From assembly GCA_900129675.1 (NCBI GenBank), contig FSRD01000001.1:485501-549500 (forward strand): a stretch of 64,000 nt of DNA, read 5' to 3'. Made by a program: the position numbers and the translations under genes. Positions 36,190 to 44,558 of the stretch are shown in pieces (within the stretch, counting starts at the first letter, position 1; each line of letters starts with the position of its first letter). The notes beneath the pieces are model-generated. The model was not told the DNA's origin. It made no database searches and saw only the letters and a list, made by a program, of their open reading frames with translations. Source of the stretch: Bradyrhizobium erythrophlei (GTDB taxonomy: Bacteria; Pseudomonadota; Alphaproteobacteria; Rhizobiales; Xanthobacteraceae).

Positions 36190-37116
36190 CTAGCGATTGA
36201 GAAACTCGACCAGTTTTGGAATCACTTGATCCGGCGCTTCCTCCATCAGCCAGTGGCCCCGGCCTTTCACCAAAATGCCCTCGACATTGGTCGCGACCAT
36301 CTTGCCCTGCTCGATCAAAAATGGACCGCCGGCCTTTTCGCCCGAAACCACCAGCATCGGCATCGACAGTTTGGTCCTGGCAAAGCCTGCAAAGTCTTCG
36401 GCGTCGGCGGGAAAGGCGCGGAAAACTTCCATCCCGGCCTTCATATGGCCGGGCCTGGCATACTCGGCAGCATAGAACTTACGATCGGCCTCAGGCACGG
36501 ATTTCGTGGCATCGGCGGCAAAATCGTTCCAGAAATGTTCGAGATAAATTCGTTCGCGTCCGGTCACCAGCGCCAGCGGCGTCTTGCCGAAGAAGTGGAA
36601 GTGCCAGAGATCGCGCAGCAGAAAGACGTGATTCCAGTCGCCGACGCCGGGCAGAAACGCCTCCATCAAAACGATCCGGTCGATTTCATCGGGGTATTGC
36701 GACGCATAGGCATAGGCGACCATCAACCCGATATCGTGGCCGACCAGGCGGATATGCTCGTATTTGAGGCTCTTCACCAGCGCGTGGATATCCTGCGCCA
36801 TCGCCTTCTTGGTGTATCCGTCTTCAGGCGCCGACGACTGACCGAAGCCGCGCAGATCGGGCGCGATCACGGTGTGCTTGTCGGAGAGCCTTGCGATCAG
36901 CGGCAACCACATGTGGCTGGTTTCGGCAAATCCGTGCAGCAAGACGACGGGATCTCCCTTGCCGGCAATGAGATAGTGCAGTTTGACACCGTTGACGTCG
37001 GCGAATTTACTCTCCGGCGCCTGCGCACGCGCGGTGCCTGGACCAAGCAACGCGACCGATAATGCCATCAATGTAGCGACAACGACGGCACGAACGCTTC
37101 TCGGCGCGCATTGCAT
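36190..37116 (-). CDS. Exported alpha/beta hydrolase (epoxide hydrolase/haloalkane dehalogenase-like)
   Basis: A 308-residue protein with a signal peptide (ALSVALLGPGTARAQA). The HGFAETSHMWLP motif is the oxyanion region. The nucleophile is aspartate in LVGHDIGLMVAYAY, as in epoxide hydrolases and fluoroacetate dehalogenases rather than serine esterases. The final histidine lies in VKGRGHWLMEE. The export signal is less usual for this group, which is mostly cytoplasmic. The substrate is unknown. Confidence 0.88.
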   Translation of the reverse strand: MQCAPRSVRAVVVATLMALSVALLGPGTARAQAPESKFADVNGVKLHYLIAGKGDPVVLLHGFAETSHMWLPLIARLSDKHTVIAPDLRGFGQSSAPEDGYTKKAMAQDIHALVKSLKYEHIRLVGHDIGLMVAYAYASQYPDEIDRIVLMEAFLPGVGDWNHVFLLRDLWHFHFFGKTPLALVTGRERIYLEHFWNDFAADATKSVPEADRKFYAAEYARPGHMKAGMEVFRAFPADAEDFAGFARTKLSMPMLVVSGEKAGGPFLIEQGKMVATNVEGILVKGRGHWLMEEAPDQVIPKLVEFLNR

Positions 37117-37149
37117 TTCGAATTTCCTGATTCTTCGTTGAAAGCGGAA

Positions 37150-37458
37150 TCAGTAGTAGCGCGGGATCGGACCATTGTGTGGAGTTTTTCGATCGGACAG
37201 GTCGAACAGCACTTCATCGACATAGCACCAGCCCCAGCCTTCCGGCGGGTCGTAGCCTTCGATGATCGGATGGCCCGTGGCATGGAAATGCGCTGATGCG
37301 TGCTTGTTCGGGGAATCGTCGCAACAGCCGACATGGCCGCAAGAGCGGCAGATCCGCAGATGCAGCCACCGGCTGCCGCTCTTGAGGCATTCCTCGCAGC
37401 CGAGCGCGCTCGGCGTGACGGTATGGATTCCGGCGAGATGGGTGCAGCCTTTGGACAT
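37150..37458 (-). CDS. UBP-type zinc finger protein (102 aa)
   Basis: A single Zf-UBP domain: CTHLAG, then CEECLKSGSRWLHLRICRSC, GHVGCCDDSPNKHASAH and HFHATGHPII, giving a set of Cys and His zinc ligands. In eukaryotes this fold binds the ubiquitin C-terminus; the role in bacteria is not established. It lies just after the cyclic-nucleotide-domain/flavoprotein gene on the same strand with about 130 bases between them, and the two may work together in redox or stress signalling. Confidence 0.85.
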   Translation of the reverse strand: MSKGCTHLAGIHTVTPSALGCEECLKSGSRWLHLRICRSCGHVGCCDDSPNKHASAHFHATGHPIIEGYDPPEGWGWCYVDEVLFDLSDRKTPHNGPIPRYY

Positions 37459-37589
37459 GCGCTTTCTTTGTTTTTGACGCGTTTTCTACGCAGATAAGTC
37501 TACGCAATCTGCGCAAGCTTGATTGCTATGCGAACCGGCATCCATCCCGCATCAAGTGCGGGACAGGCCCCGCTTGAAAACGTTTTGTT

Positions 37590-39299
37590 CTACAGCGCCG
37601 GCTTGGCGCTGTCGCCGAGAAAGCCGTGCAAAGCCGCCACCACCTGCGCGCCCTCGCCGATGGCGCCGCCGACGCGCTTGACCGAGCCCGAGCGCACGTC
37701 GCCGACCGCGAATACGCCAGGCACGGTGGTCTCCAAGGGCGGCACCGGGCGTTCGCCGTTCTTGCCGTCCTGCACGCCGGTCAGCACGAATCCGGCGCGG
37801 TCGACCTTGACGCCGCAGCCCTCGAGCCAGCCGGTCGCCGGATCGGCGCCGACGAACAGGAACAGGTTGCGGACGTCGAGCATGTGAACATCCGGACCGA
37901 GGCGGCTGCGCCAGCGCACGCGCGCGAGCGAAGCGTCTTCGCCGCCTTCGAGGCCGATCACCTCGCCGTTGAACGTCAACTCGATATTGGGCGTCGCCTC
38001 GATGCGCTCGATCAAATAGCGCGACATGCTGGCGCCGAGGCCGCCGCCGCGGATGATCATGTAAACCTTGCGGGCATGGGCGGACAGGAACACCGCGGCC
38101 TGTCCGGCCGAGTTGCCGCCGCCGACCAGCGCGACGTCCTGATCGGTGCACAGTTTGGCTTCGATCGGCGACGCCCAATACCAGACGCCGCGGCCTTCGA
38201 AGGCGTCGAGGTTTTCGATCTCGGGCCGGCGATAACGCGCTCCGCTCGCCACCACGATCGATTTGGCGCGCAGCAAGTGGCCGCATTCGGTCGCGAGTTC
38301 GAAGGCGCCGTTGCTTTTCGAACAATCGAGCGATCTGACGGAGACCGGAATCAGCATTTCCGCGCCGAATTTCTGCGCCTGGTTGAAGGCGCGGCCGGCG
38401 AGCGCCTGGCCGGAGATGCCGGTCGGAAATCCCAGATAGTTTTCGATGCGGGCGCTGGCGCCGGCCTGGCCGCCGAACGCGCGGGAGTCGAACACTGCGA
38501 CCGACAATCCTTCGGATGCCGCATAGACCGCGGTGGCGAGCCCGGCCGGGCCGCTGCCGACCACGGCGACGTCATATAGTTTCTCCGGCCCGTGGTGACC
38601 GATCATGCCCATCGCCATCGCAAGCGCCGTCTCGGTGGGATTGCGCAGCACCGTGCCGTTCGGGCACACCACCAGCGGCAGATCGGCGCGCGAGGCCGAA
38701 TAGCGCGCGACGAGATCGGCGGCGTCCTTGTCGGTCGCGGGATCGAGCAGATGGTGCGGCTGGCCGTTGCGCGCCAGGAAATTCTGCAGCCGCGCCATGT
38801 CGCCGAGCGACGCCGGGCCGATCAGCACCGGGCCGCCGACGCCGCCCTGGATCAGGCTGACCCGGCGCAGGATCAGCGCGCGCATGATGCGCTCGCCGAG
38901 ATCGGCTTCCGCGACCAGCAGCGCGCGCAGTTTGTCGGGGGGAATCAGCAGCGTTTCGACATCGCCCTCGGCGTGGCCGTCGACCAGCGCGACGCGGCCG
39001 GAGAGCTGGCCGATCTCGGCCAGGAATTGACCCGGGCCCTGATCGATCACCGGCGAGACATGGCCAAGGCCGTCGCGCTGGGTGATCGCGACTTCGCCCG
39101 ACAGTATCACGAACATGCCGGGCCCCGGCTTGCCGGTCTCGAACAGCGCTTCGCCGTGCTTGAATAAGACCACCTCGCCGAACCGGCGCATGCGGTCGAT
39201 TTCGTGCGGCGTCAGCGTCGGAAAAGTCTGCCCATGACGCGGGAACGCAAAGGAATTGGTCGCTGTCGCCGGATCGGCCGTGGTGTTGTCTGCGCTCAT
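37590..39299 (-). CDS. Cyclic-nucleotide-binding domain fused to thioredoxin-reductase-like flavoprotein
   Basis: A 569-residue fusion. Residues about 25-140 form a CRP-type cyclic-nucleotide-binding domain (GMFVILSGEVAI, FLAEIGQLSGR). A linker resembling a thioredoxin-like fold follows (140-230), then the FAD domain (VAVVGSGPAGLATAVYAA) and NADPH domain (VALVGGGNSAGQAA), and FAVGDVRSGSVKRV at the end. The redox CxxC of thioredoxin reductases is missing: where they read YCATC this protein reads YWASP. It cannot pass electrons to thioredoxin the usual way and may be a regulated NADPH oxidoreductase. A UBP zinc-finger gene follows. Confidence 0.9.
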   Translation of the reverse strand: MSADNTTADPATATNSFAFPRHGQTFPTLTPHEIDRMRRFGEVVLFKHGEALFETGKPGPGMFVILSGEVAITQRDGLGHVSPVIDQGPGQFLAEIGQLSGRVALVDGHAEGDVETLLIPPDKLRALLVAEADLGERIMRALILRRVSLIQGGVGGPVLIGPASLGDMARLQNFLARNGQPHHLLDPATDKDAADLVARYSASRADLPLVVCPNGTVLRNPTETALAMAMGMIGHHGPEKLYDVAVVGSGPAGLATAVYAASEGLSVAVFDSRAFGGQAGASARIENYLGFPTGISGQALAGRAFNQAQKFGAEMLIPVSVRSLDCSKSNGAFELATECGHLLRAKSIVVASGARYRRPEIENLDAFEGRGVWYWASPIEAKLCTDQDVALVGGGNSAGQAAVFLSAHARKVYMIIRGGGLGASMSRYLIERIEATPNIELTFNGEVIGLEGGEDASLARVRWRSRLGPDVHMLDVRNLFLFVGADPATGWLEGCGVKVDRAGFVLTGVQDGKNGERPVPPLETTVPGVFAVGDVRSGSVKRVGGAIGEGAQVVAALHGFLGDSAKPAL

Positions 39300-39394
39300 C
39301 TCGCCGCTCGCTTGCCTGGAAAGAAAATCGAATCGTCACTTGTGCGGAAAGCATTTTGGGGCCTTCCGGCGAACGGCCGGGATTTTCCCGACGG

Positions 39395-39598
39395 CTAACG
39401 GCCCGGCTCTTTTCCGCTGCCGTCATCTAGTGGCGCTTCAGCGGCTTCGGAAGATGCGCCCACCGCATCGCTACGCCCGCGCGCCTGCGATTTCCGGCGC
39501 TTGAGATTTTCGCGCAGCGCCAGCTTCAGCCGGTCCTGTCGCGAATCCTTCACAGCCGACCCCGGTTGTCGCTCGCGCTTGGCTTGATCGTCTTTCAT
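39395..39598 (-). CDS. Small basic hypothetical protein (67 aa)
   Basis: The ATG at 39598 opens a charged helix DSRQDRLKLALRENLKRRKS followed by a basic patch and an acidic, flexible tail. This type of small protein, with RLK-x-ALRENLKRRKSQAR, is familiar to me from rhizobial genomes. No function is known. The frame extends upstream for 68 codons that look non-coding. Confidence 0.65.
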   Translation of the reverse strand: MKDDQAKRERQPGSAVKDSRQDRLKLALRENLKRRKSQARGRSDAVGASSEAAEAPLDDGSGKEPGR

Positions 39599-40025
39599 CG
39601 CAGGCCCGTTCGAATACAAAGTCAGTCCGGAAGAATACACCGGCGACCGAACCACATGCACGGGCGCAACCAACGCCGCACGGCCAGCCCCGCTCATGGT
39701 GCCACGCTGGGATTTTCCGCCAATATCGGCAACTGGCCATTTGGGGAGTATCGGTCGCTTCAAATGCGACGAATCCCGCAAAAGGATCGAATTCGAGGCC
39801 ATGTTCGGCCCGCTGAAGGCGCTGGCGGCGCAGACTGAGCAAGCCGGGAACCGGATCGGCCCCGAGTTGCCCCGGTTGACGCAGAAAGCGGGCGTCTCAG
39901 CCGATTTTTTTGGGCTGTCTTCTACGCTTCTGACCCTGCCGCCTGCTTGCGCCAGAGGGGTCGTTGTGGCAAGAACCGGCCGCCTGTAGGGCCCGTGTTT
40001 GGGCCGATTCTCCTGATCCGGGCAT
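39599..40025. other. Non-coding stretch before tRNA-Thr
   Basis: About 425 bases with no convincing gene. The tRNA promoter must lie in its right part. No array or palindrome of the families seen elsewhere is present. Confidence 0.4.
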
Positions 40026-40100
40026 GCTGCCGTAGCTCAGTGGTAGAGCACTCCATTGGTAATGGAGAGGTCGACAGTTCAATCCTGTCTGGCAGCACCA
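40026..40100 (+). tRNA. tRNA-Thr (GGT)
   Basis: A complete 75-base cloverleaf: acceptor GCTGCCG/TGGCAGC, D-arm GCTC/GAGC, anticodon stem CTCCA/TGGAG with loop TTGGTAA (anticodon GGT), T-arm GACAG-TTCAATC-CTGTC, encoded CCA. Confidence 0.95.
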
Positions 40101-40276
40101 TTCACTTGATCCCAAAACTTTTGTCCGGTTTGCCCGAGCGCCCTGGGGCCTGGGCGGCCCGCCGGCGGGTCCAGCAAAGGACCGGCTACCAACCTCGCTT
40201 GCTGCGTCAGCGCCGCCAAGGGTATCGCACGCCAAGGGTATCCCATGGGCGGGGACGCCTGCGCCAAAACGAAAAA

Positions 40277-40304
40277 CCTCCGGCAGGGCATTGCCGGAGG
40301 TTTC
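40277..40304. terminator. Terminator-like hairpin downstream of tRNA-Thr
   Basis: CCTCCGGCA / TGCCGGAGG arms with a six-base loop, an A-run on the left and TTTC on the right. It could act in both directions. It resembles the porin terminators. Confidence 0.55.
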
Positions 40305-40510
40305 GGAGGTTTAGCATCAAGTAGGTATGTCTCCTTGAAGCCTGCCATTTTAATATCTGAGAAAATTACCTGAGTAAATCATGTTTTTTTGCTCGGCTCC
40401 CATGAACAAAAGCGACAGCGCAAAGCCGCACGCATCACCGGCCGCGCGTTGCCGGAGCGGGCCGCATTGGCATTGCCGCGACGACAGCGGCGTCACACGC
40501 TTCAGGCAAC

Positions 40511-40544
40511 GAAAAACCCCCGGCAGTTTCCTGCCGGGGGTTTT
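40511..40544 (-). terminator. Terminator of porin copy 3
   Basis: CCCCCGGCAG-TTTC-CTGCCGGGGG with A-run on the left and T-run on the right. Confidence 0.85.
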
Positions 40545-40570
40545 CCTGGAGTTGGATCAGACGATCAGGA

Positions 40571-42154
40571 TCAGAAGTTGCGCTGAGCGCGAACGTTGAA
40601 GCTGACGGTGTCCTGGTCCTTGAACTCGTACACGGTGGTCGGCTTCGGAGCCGCCGCACCCAGAACGGCCGCACCAGTGAACTTCTGATCGAGGTGGAAC
40701 CACATGACTTCAGCCGAGAACGTCAGGTTCTTGACGGGAGTCCAACGGGTTACCACGCCGAGCTGCGAGACGTTGAAGTCGGGGTTGCAGCTGTAGTCGC
40801 CGCTGACAGCCTTGCCCAAGGTGTAGACCGTGCACATCTCGAGCTTGGCAGTGCCATCGTAGCGAACCGCCGAATAGCTGCCGAACAAGCTGGACGACCA
40901 GTACGGATCCCAGTTGTGGTTGAACGCACCACGGACACCGTAGGCAGTCGTCAGATGGAGCGATCCGTCACCGCCGAAGAGCGTCGGCAGGTACACGGCA
41001 TCCGTCGTCGCACCGAAACCGATGCTCTGATAAGCACCTGCACGGTTCGTGCTGCCGAACATCGCGAAGCTGGGCGAGGCCGAACTGGTGGAGATCACCT
41101 GCTTGGTGTCACCCTTAGCATAGGTCGCGTCGATCTTGATGTCGTCGCCGGCACCGGTCGGGATGTTCTTGATCTGCAACGCAGCCATCACCGCACCGCC
41201 CCACTTGGTGTCGGGGTGGCCAGAGATTTCCGAAAACGCGTTCGGAGATCCAGCAGGAACTCCAATAGCACCAGCCGGAACCGGAGCCGTGTTCAGGATG
41301 TTGTAGGAGCCGGAGACTTCATGCGCTGCCGCCGAAATCTGGAACATACCCCATGCCTGATCGACGCGGAGGTTGCCGACGACGTCGGGAGCATGCACGC
41401 CAGCGTAGGCGTTTGCACCGTTAAACGTGGCATTGAGGCCGGTCGAGAGGTTGTTCACAGCGGTACGGTCGAACACGACCGGATCGTCGAGACCGATGGT
41501 GCCCGACACGCCGTTGCCGAACTGCGCGGTGTACTGGATGTTGTTCACGCCGGTGACGGTGTCATGACCGCCGAGCAGGAACGACGAGTTGTTGCCCGGA
41601 TAACCATTCCACGGCGTCGCAAAGGCCGAAGAGGACTTACCGAAGGTGAAGCCGGCGAACTGGATGAACACGTACTCGACGGCGACGTAGCCTTCGCCGG
41701 GCTGGTTCAGCAGGCCGGTATTGGTGCCGGCGCTCCCCGAGCCCGTGAACACGGCTGGGTTGGTCGTGTTGTTGCCCTGGGTCGTGAACTGGAAGTCGGC
41801 CTGACCGAAGGTGCGCACGACGCCGTATTCGGTGGCGGTGCGGGTATCGACCGTCAGCGCCATACGGGAGCGAGCGGCGAAGTAATCGCGATAGCGATTG
41901 CCCTGGCCGAGATCGCCCGACCATGCCGGCTGATCGTAGATGCTGCCGTTGAACGTGGTGTCAATGCGCAGATAACCACCCAGCTTGATGCAGGTGTCGG
42001 TGCCCGGAATGTAGAAGAAACCAGCTCCGTACAGGGAGCAGACCCTCACGTATTCGACCGCTTTGGCCTTTACGGGAAGATCGGCCGCCTGAGCCCCACT
42101 CATGGCGATAAGGCCCGCCGCTGAGCCGAGGATAAGGCTCTTAACCATCTTCAT
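40571..42154 (-). CDS. Porin copy 3 (intact, 527 aa)
   Basis: A full outer-membrane porin nearly identical to copy 2: signal peptide, [21 protein letters not shown] loop and C-terminal NVRAQRNF. Differences cluster in extracellular-loop positions such as PVPAGAIGVPAGSPNAFSE and AVLGAAAPKP. The start at 42154 follows a GGAGG ribosome-binding site; the ORF's four extra N-terminal codons overlap that site and are not coding. It carries its own terminator and a conserved leader. A MarR-type gene is divergent upstream but separated by more than 350 bases. Confidence 0.95.
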   Translation of the reverse strand: MKMVKSLILGSAAGLIAMSGAQAADLPVKAKAVEYVRVCSLYGAGFFYIPGTDTCIKLGGYLRIDTTFNGSIYDQPAWSGDLGQGNRYRDYFAARSRMALTVDTRTATEYGVVRTFGQADFQFTTQGNNTTNPAVFTGSGSAGTNTGLLNQPGEGYVAVEYVFIQFAGFTFGKSSSAFATPWNGYPGNNSSFLLGGHDTVTGVNNIQYTAQFGNGVSGTIGLDDPVVFDRTAVNNLSTGLNATFNGANAYAGVHAPDVVGNLRVDQAWGMFQISAAAHEVSGSYNILNTAPVPAGAIGVPAGSPNAFSEISGHPDTKWGGAVMAALQIKNIPTGAGDDIKIDATYAKGDTKQVISTSSASPSFAMFGSTNRAGAYQSIGFGATTDAVYLPTLFGGDGSLHLTTAYGVRGAFNHNWDPYWSSSLFGSYSAVRYDGTAKLEMCTVYTLGKAVSGDYSCNPDFNVSQLGVVTRWTPVKNLTFSAEVMWFHLDQKFTGAAVLGAAAPKPTTVYEFKDQDTVSFNVRAQRNF

Positions 42155-42521
42155 GTTAACCTCCAAATTATTCTTCGCATTGCAACATGCAAAGCGGATT
42201 AGACTGCCGTCGAAAAAACGTTGAAGATCAACGCATCTTCAAGCTGGTGGACTTCGCGAACCACCCGAGACGAGACGGTTTGAGGAGCCCCCCTCCGTCA
42301 CGAGAAAGTTATGCATGTGCTAATTAGATAATCAAATTAGTTTATTCACTCAGCTATTGATTGCGGCGCCGATGTGACTTTTCGGCAACTGGCCCGCCGC
42401 ACCGCGTTCAGCAGAAAATTCCCGGCGAATACCGTGTAAATTGCTGCAGATAGCCGATTTACTCGTGTCGTTTTTGTCGAACATCCGTTATGGGATGACG
42501 AGAACCCGAGTACGGCGCCCA
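42155..42521. other. Porin 3 leader / MarR promoter region
   Basis: Divergent intergenic region. Its left half (42226-42300) shares with the porin 2 leader GATCAACGCATC, a hairpin and CCCCCCTCCGTC. The right half is AT-richer (around 42310-42360) and may hold the MarR promoter. Confidence 0.5.
42246..42265 (-). promoter_or_regulatory. Conserved porin leader hairpin, copy 3 version
   Basis: GGTGG and CCACC arms flank ACTTCGCGAA, about 92 bases upstream of the porin start. The arms equal those of copy 2; the core differs in three bases (TTCGCGA for TTAAGCGA). Confidence 0.5.
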
Positions 42522-43004
42522 ATGGATGAGTCCGCCAAGAAGAATCAGGATGTCATTCGGCGATTCGCCTGGGAAATCGCCTCGATCAGCGCGCACCTGG
42601 AGGAACTTCGCCACTTCTGGGCCAAGACCCTCGGTATCAGCGGTCCGCAATGGATGATGGTCGTGGCGCTGGCGGATCTCGACCAGGGCGACGGCGCACC
42701 GGTCAACGCCGTTTCGAAGATGCTGCATGTCGATCCGTCGTTCGTCACGACGCAATCGAAGCTTCTCGAGAAAAAGGGCTTCATCCGCCGCAAGCCCTCG
42801 AGCGAAGACGCCAGGATCGTCAAGATGTCGCTGACGGACAAGACCTACAAGCACCTGGCGAGCCTGGCGGCGCAACAGGAAAGCCTGAACGAATTCATTT
42901 TCGCGGAATTCAGCGCCGGCGAAGTCGACGAGCTGACCGGCAAACTGGCCACGCTAAAAAAACGCCTGGAGAAAGCCTGTCTGAAAGTCGCCATCGATTT
43001 CTGA
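42522..43004 (+). CDS. MarR-family transcriptional regulator
   Basis: A 160-residue winged-helix regulator. LGISGPQWMMVVALADL and the recognition region VNAVSKMLHVDPSFVTTQSKLLEKKGFIRRKPSSEDARIVKMSLT are typical MarR HTH and wing. I took the ATG at 42522 because homologous proteins start MDESAKK-like; 42495 and 42441 are alternatives. It is convergent with the following hydrolase gene, with 22 bases between the stops. The ligand and targets are unknown. Confidence 0.88.
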   Translation: MDESAKKNQDVIRRFAWEIASISAHLEELRHFWAKTLGISGPQWMMVVALADLDQGDGAPVNAVSKMLHVDPSFVTTQSKLLEKKGFIRRKPSSEDARIVKMSLTDKTYKHLASLAAQQESLNEFIFAEFSAGEVDELTGKLATLKKRLEKACLKVAIDF

Positions 43005-43026
43005 GGCGTTTCGCAAGACCGACGCT

Positions 43027-44163
43027 CTAGGACTCCAGCGGCTGGCGATCGAAGCTGACGCACCCCGTTCCCAGCCGGGAGGCAATCCAGTCGAAAATGA
43101 ACTCGTTCGCCAGCGTCGGATTGTCGATGTGGCCCTGGGCGGCCGCGGTCTCAGCGCGCTCGAAGATTTTCAGCGTGACGTCGCGGCGGTCGACTCCGAG
43201 CTGGTCGGCCAGCTCGGTCACGCGATCGGTCTTGAGCCAGCCGCGCGCGCCCACGGTGATCAGCAGCGGACAACGGATGTTGCGCAGGATGCGGCTCGTT
43301 TCGGGGCTCCAGCCGGTGTCGTCACCTGCGGACGCCATTCGCCGCTTCAGGAACGCCTGCTCGTGCAGATCCCAGATGCCGCCATCGCAAACGGCCGCAG
43401 CAAAACGCGGATCGTAAGCGATGCCGCGCGCGACAAAGGATGAACTCCAGCCGTCGCCAAGGATCGCGATGCGGCCGTCGTCGACGTCGTCCCTGCCGAC
43501 CAGGTAATCCATCACGGGCTCGATCGCCGATTCGAGCTTTTGGTGACGCATCAGCTGTTCGAATGGCAGGCCGGTCCCGTCACCGAGAACGTCGACCGCG
43601 AGCAGCGAAATTCCGCGCTCGAAGGCATGGGGCGCCAGCTTGAAGAGATATTCTTCCTTTCGATGCCCGGGCTCGCCAATGCAAATGACGACCGGCGCAG
43701 GATCTTTCGTGGCGTGCGCAGGCAGATAATAGCCCTGCAGCGCGAATTCACTCAGCCAGCGAATGGAGACGACTTCGCCGCGAGGCCGGCGGTGGCGCAG
43801 GTAATTGGCGGCGCATTCGCGCATCGCCGATACCGCGGCGCGCTGTTTGTCCGGCGCGAGGTCGAAAGGATACGCGGCCGCCGAATAGTAGTTCAGCGCG
43901 CGAAGCCAGTTGCTCCTCGCCGTGACCAGATTGCCCGCGGCAAACGCCGCAAACCCCCGGTCGTTGTTGGCGTCCGCCGTCTTCGACCATTCGTCGTACC
44001 AGGAATCGTCGTCCGTGAAGTCGATGCTGCTTGCGGTCAGCCAGCATTCGGAGACCGTCGAGCCGCCCTCCTGGGCCGCGGCCAATAATCGCATGAACTC
44101 GAGCGAGAGGTCCTCCCGCTCAGGCCAGCAGATCCACCCATCGCGGTTGAGATCGAACCTCAT
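43027..44163 (-). CDS. Alpha/beta hydrolase-fold protein with atypical nucleophile elbow
   Basis: A 378-residue protein. A helical N-terminal half (about 1-150, including FAAFAAGNLVTARSNWLRALNYYSAA) precedes an alpha/beta hydrolase domain, a layout like FrsA/DHPON-hydrolase-type esterases. At the nucleophile elbow the sequence is AILGDGWSSS, where a serine in G-x-S-x-G would be expected; glycine occupies the likely serine position. A candidate acid (ITVGARGWLKTD) and a histidine (AAAQGHIDNP) follow. It may be inactive as an esterase, or use a shifted serine. It is not coupled to any neighbour. Confidence 0.75.
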   Translation of the reverse strand: MRFDLNRDGWICWPEREDLSLEFMRLLAAAQEGGSTVSECWLTASSIDFTDDDSWYDEWSKTADANNDRGFAAFAAGNLVTARSNWLRALNYYSAAAYPFDLAPDKQRAAVSAMRECAANYLRHRRPRGEVVSIRWLSEFALQGYYLPAHATKDPAPVVICIGEPGHRKEEYLFKLAPHAFERGISLLAVDVLGDGTGLPFEQLMRHQKLESAIEPVMDYLVGRDDVDDGRIAILGDGWSSSFVARGIAYDPRFAAAVCDGGIWDLHEQAFLKRRMASAGDDTGWSPETSRILRNIRCPLLITVGARGWLKTDRVTELADQLGVDRRDVTLKIFERAETAAAQGHIDNPTLANEFIFDWIASRLGTGCVSFDRQPLES

Positions 44164-44558
44164 CCGGCAAGCCGGTTGCGTGCGGACGAGGCCGGCCGTG
44201 AACGCCGCAATCCCGGCAAACGATTGACGGCGGCGAGCAAAGGCGCATGCGCGACGAATGTTTCAGCCGACTTCAACACGCCCAGCCTTTATGCTTTCCA
44301 CTGCGGAATAGAAGCCTGCCCGATTCCGTGCAAGTCACATCGTTGTGCGAACCTGCCGCGCATAGCGGGGTTGCTTGCGCGAGGGAGCACAAGCAACGAG
44401 GGACCGCGACAGCTCGTCGCTATAAACGTGAAAGCCTTGATATTCTCCGGTAAGATCGCACGATTGTTTCCGGTTGTTTCTGGTCGGAGGGAGGGTGGCA
44501 GCATGACAGATGAAATGTCAGATGATCTGCCATCGCGCGTACGAAAGGATCCTCAGAC
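44164..44558. other. Non-coding divergent intergenic region
   Basis: About 395 bases between the leftward hydrolase and the rightward glucanase operon. It probably holds both promoters. No hairpin, repeat or convincing ORF is seen. Confidence 0.4.

Larger units (their letters stand above)
40101..40570. other. Intergenic region with two hairpins
   Basis: Between tRNA-Thr and the leftward porin 3. Two terminator-like hairpins are listed separately. No gene is seen. Confidence 0.5.
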
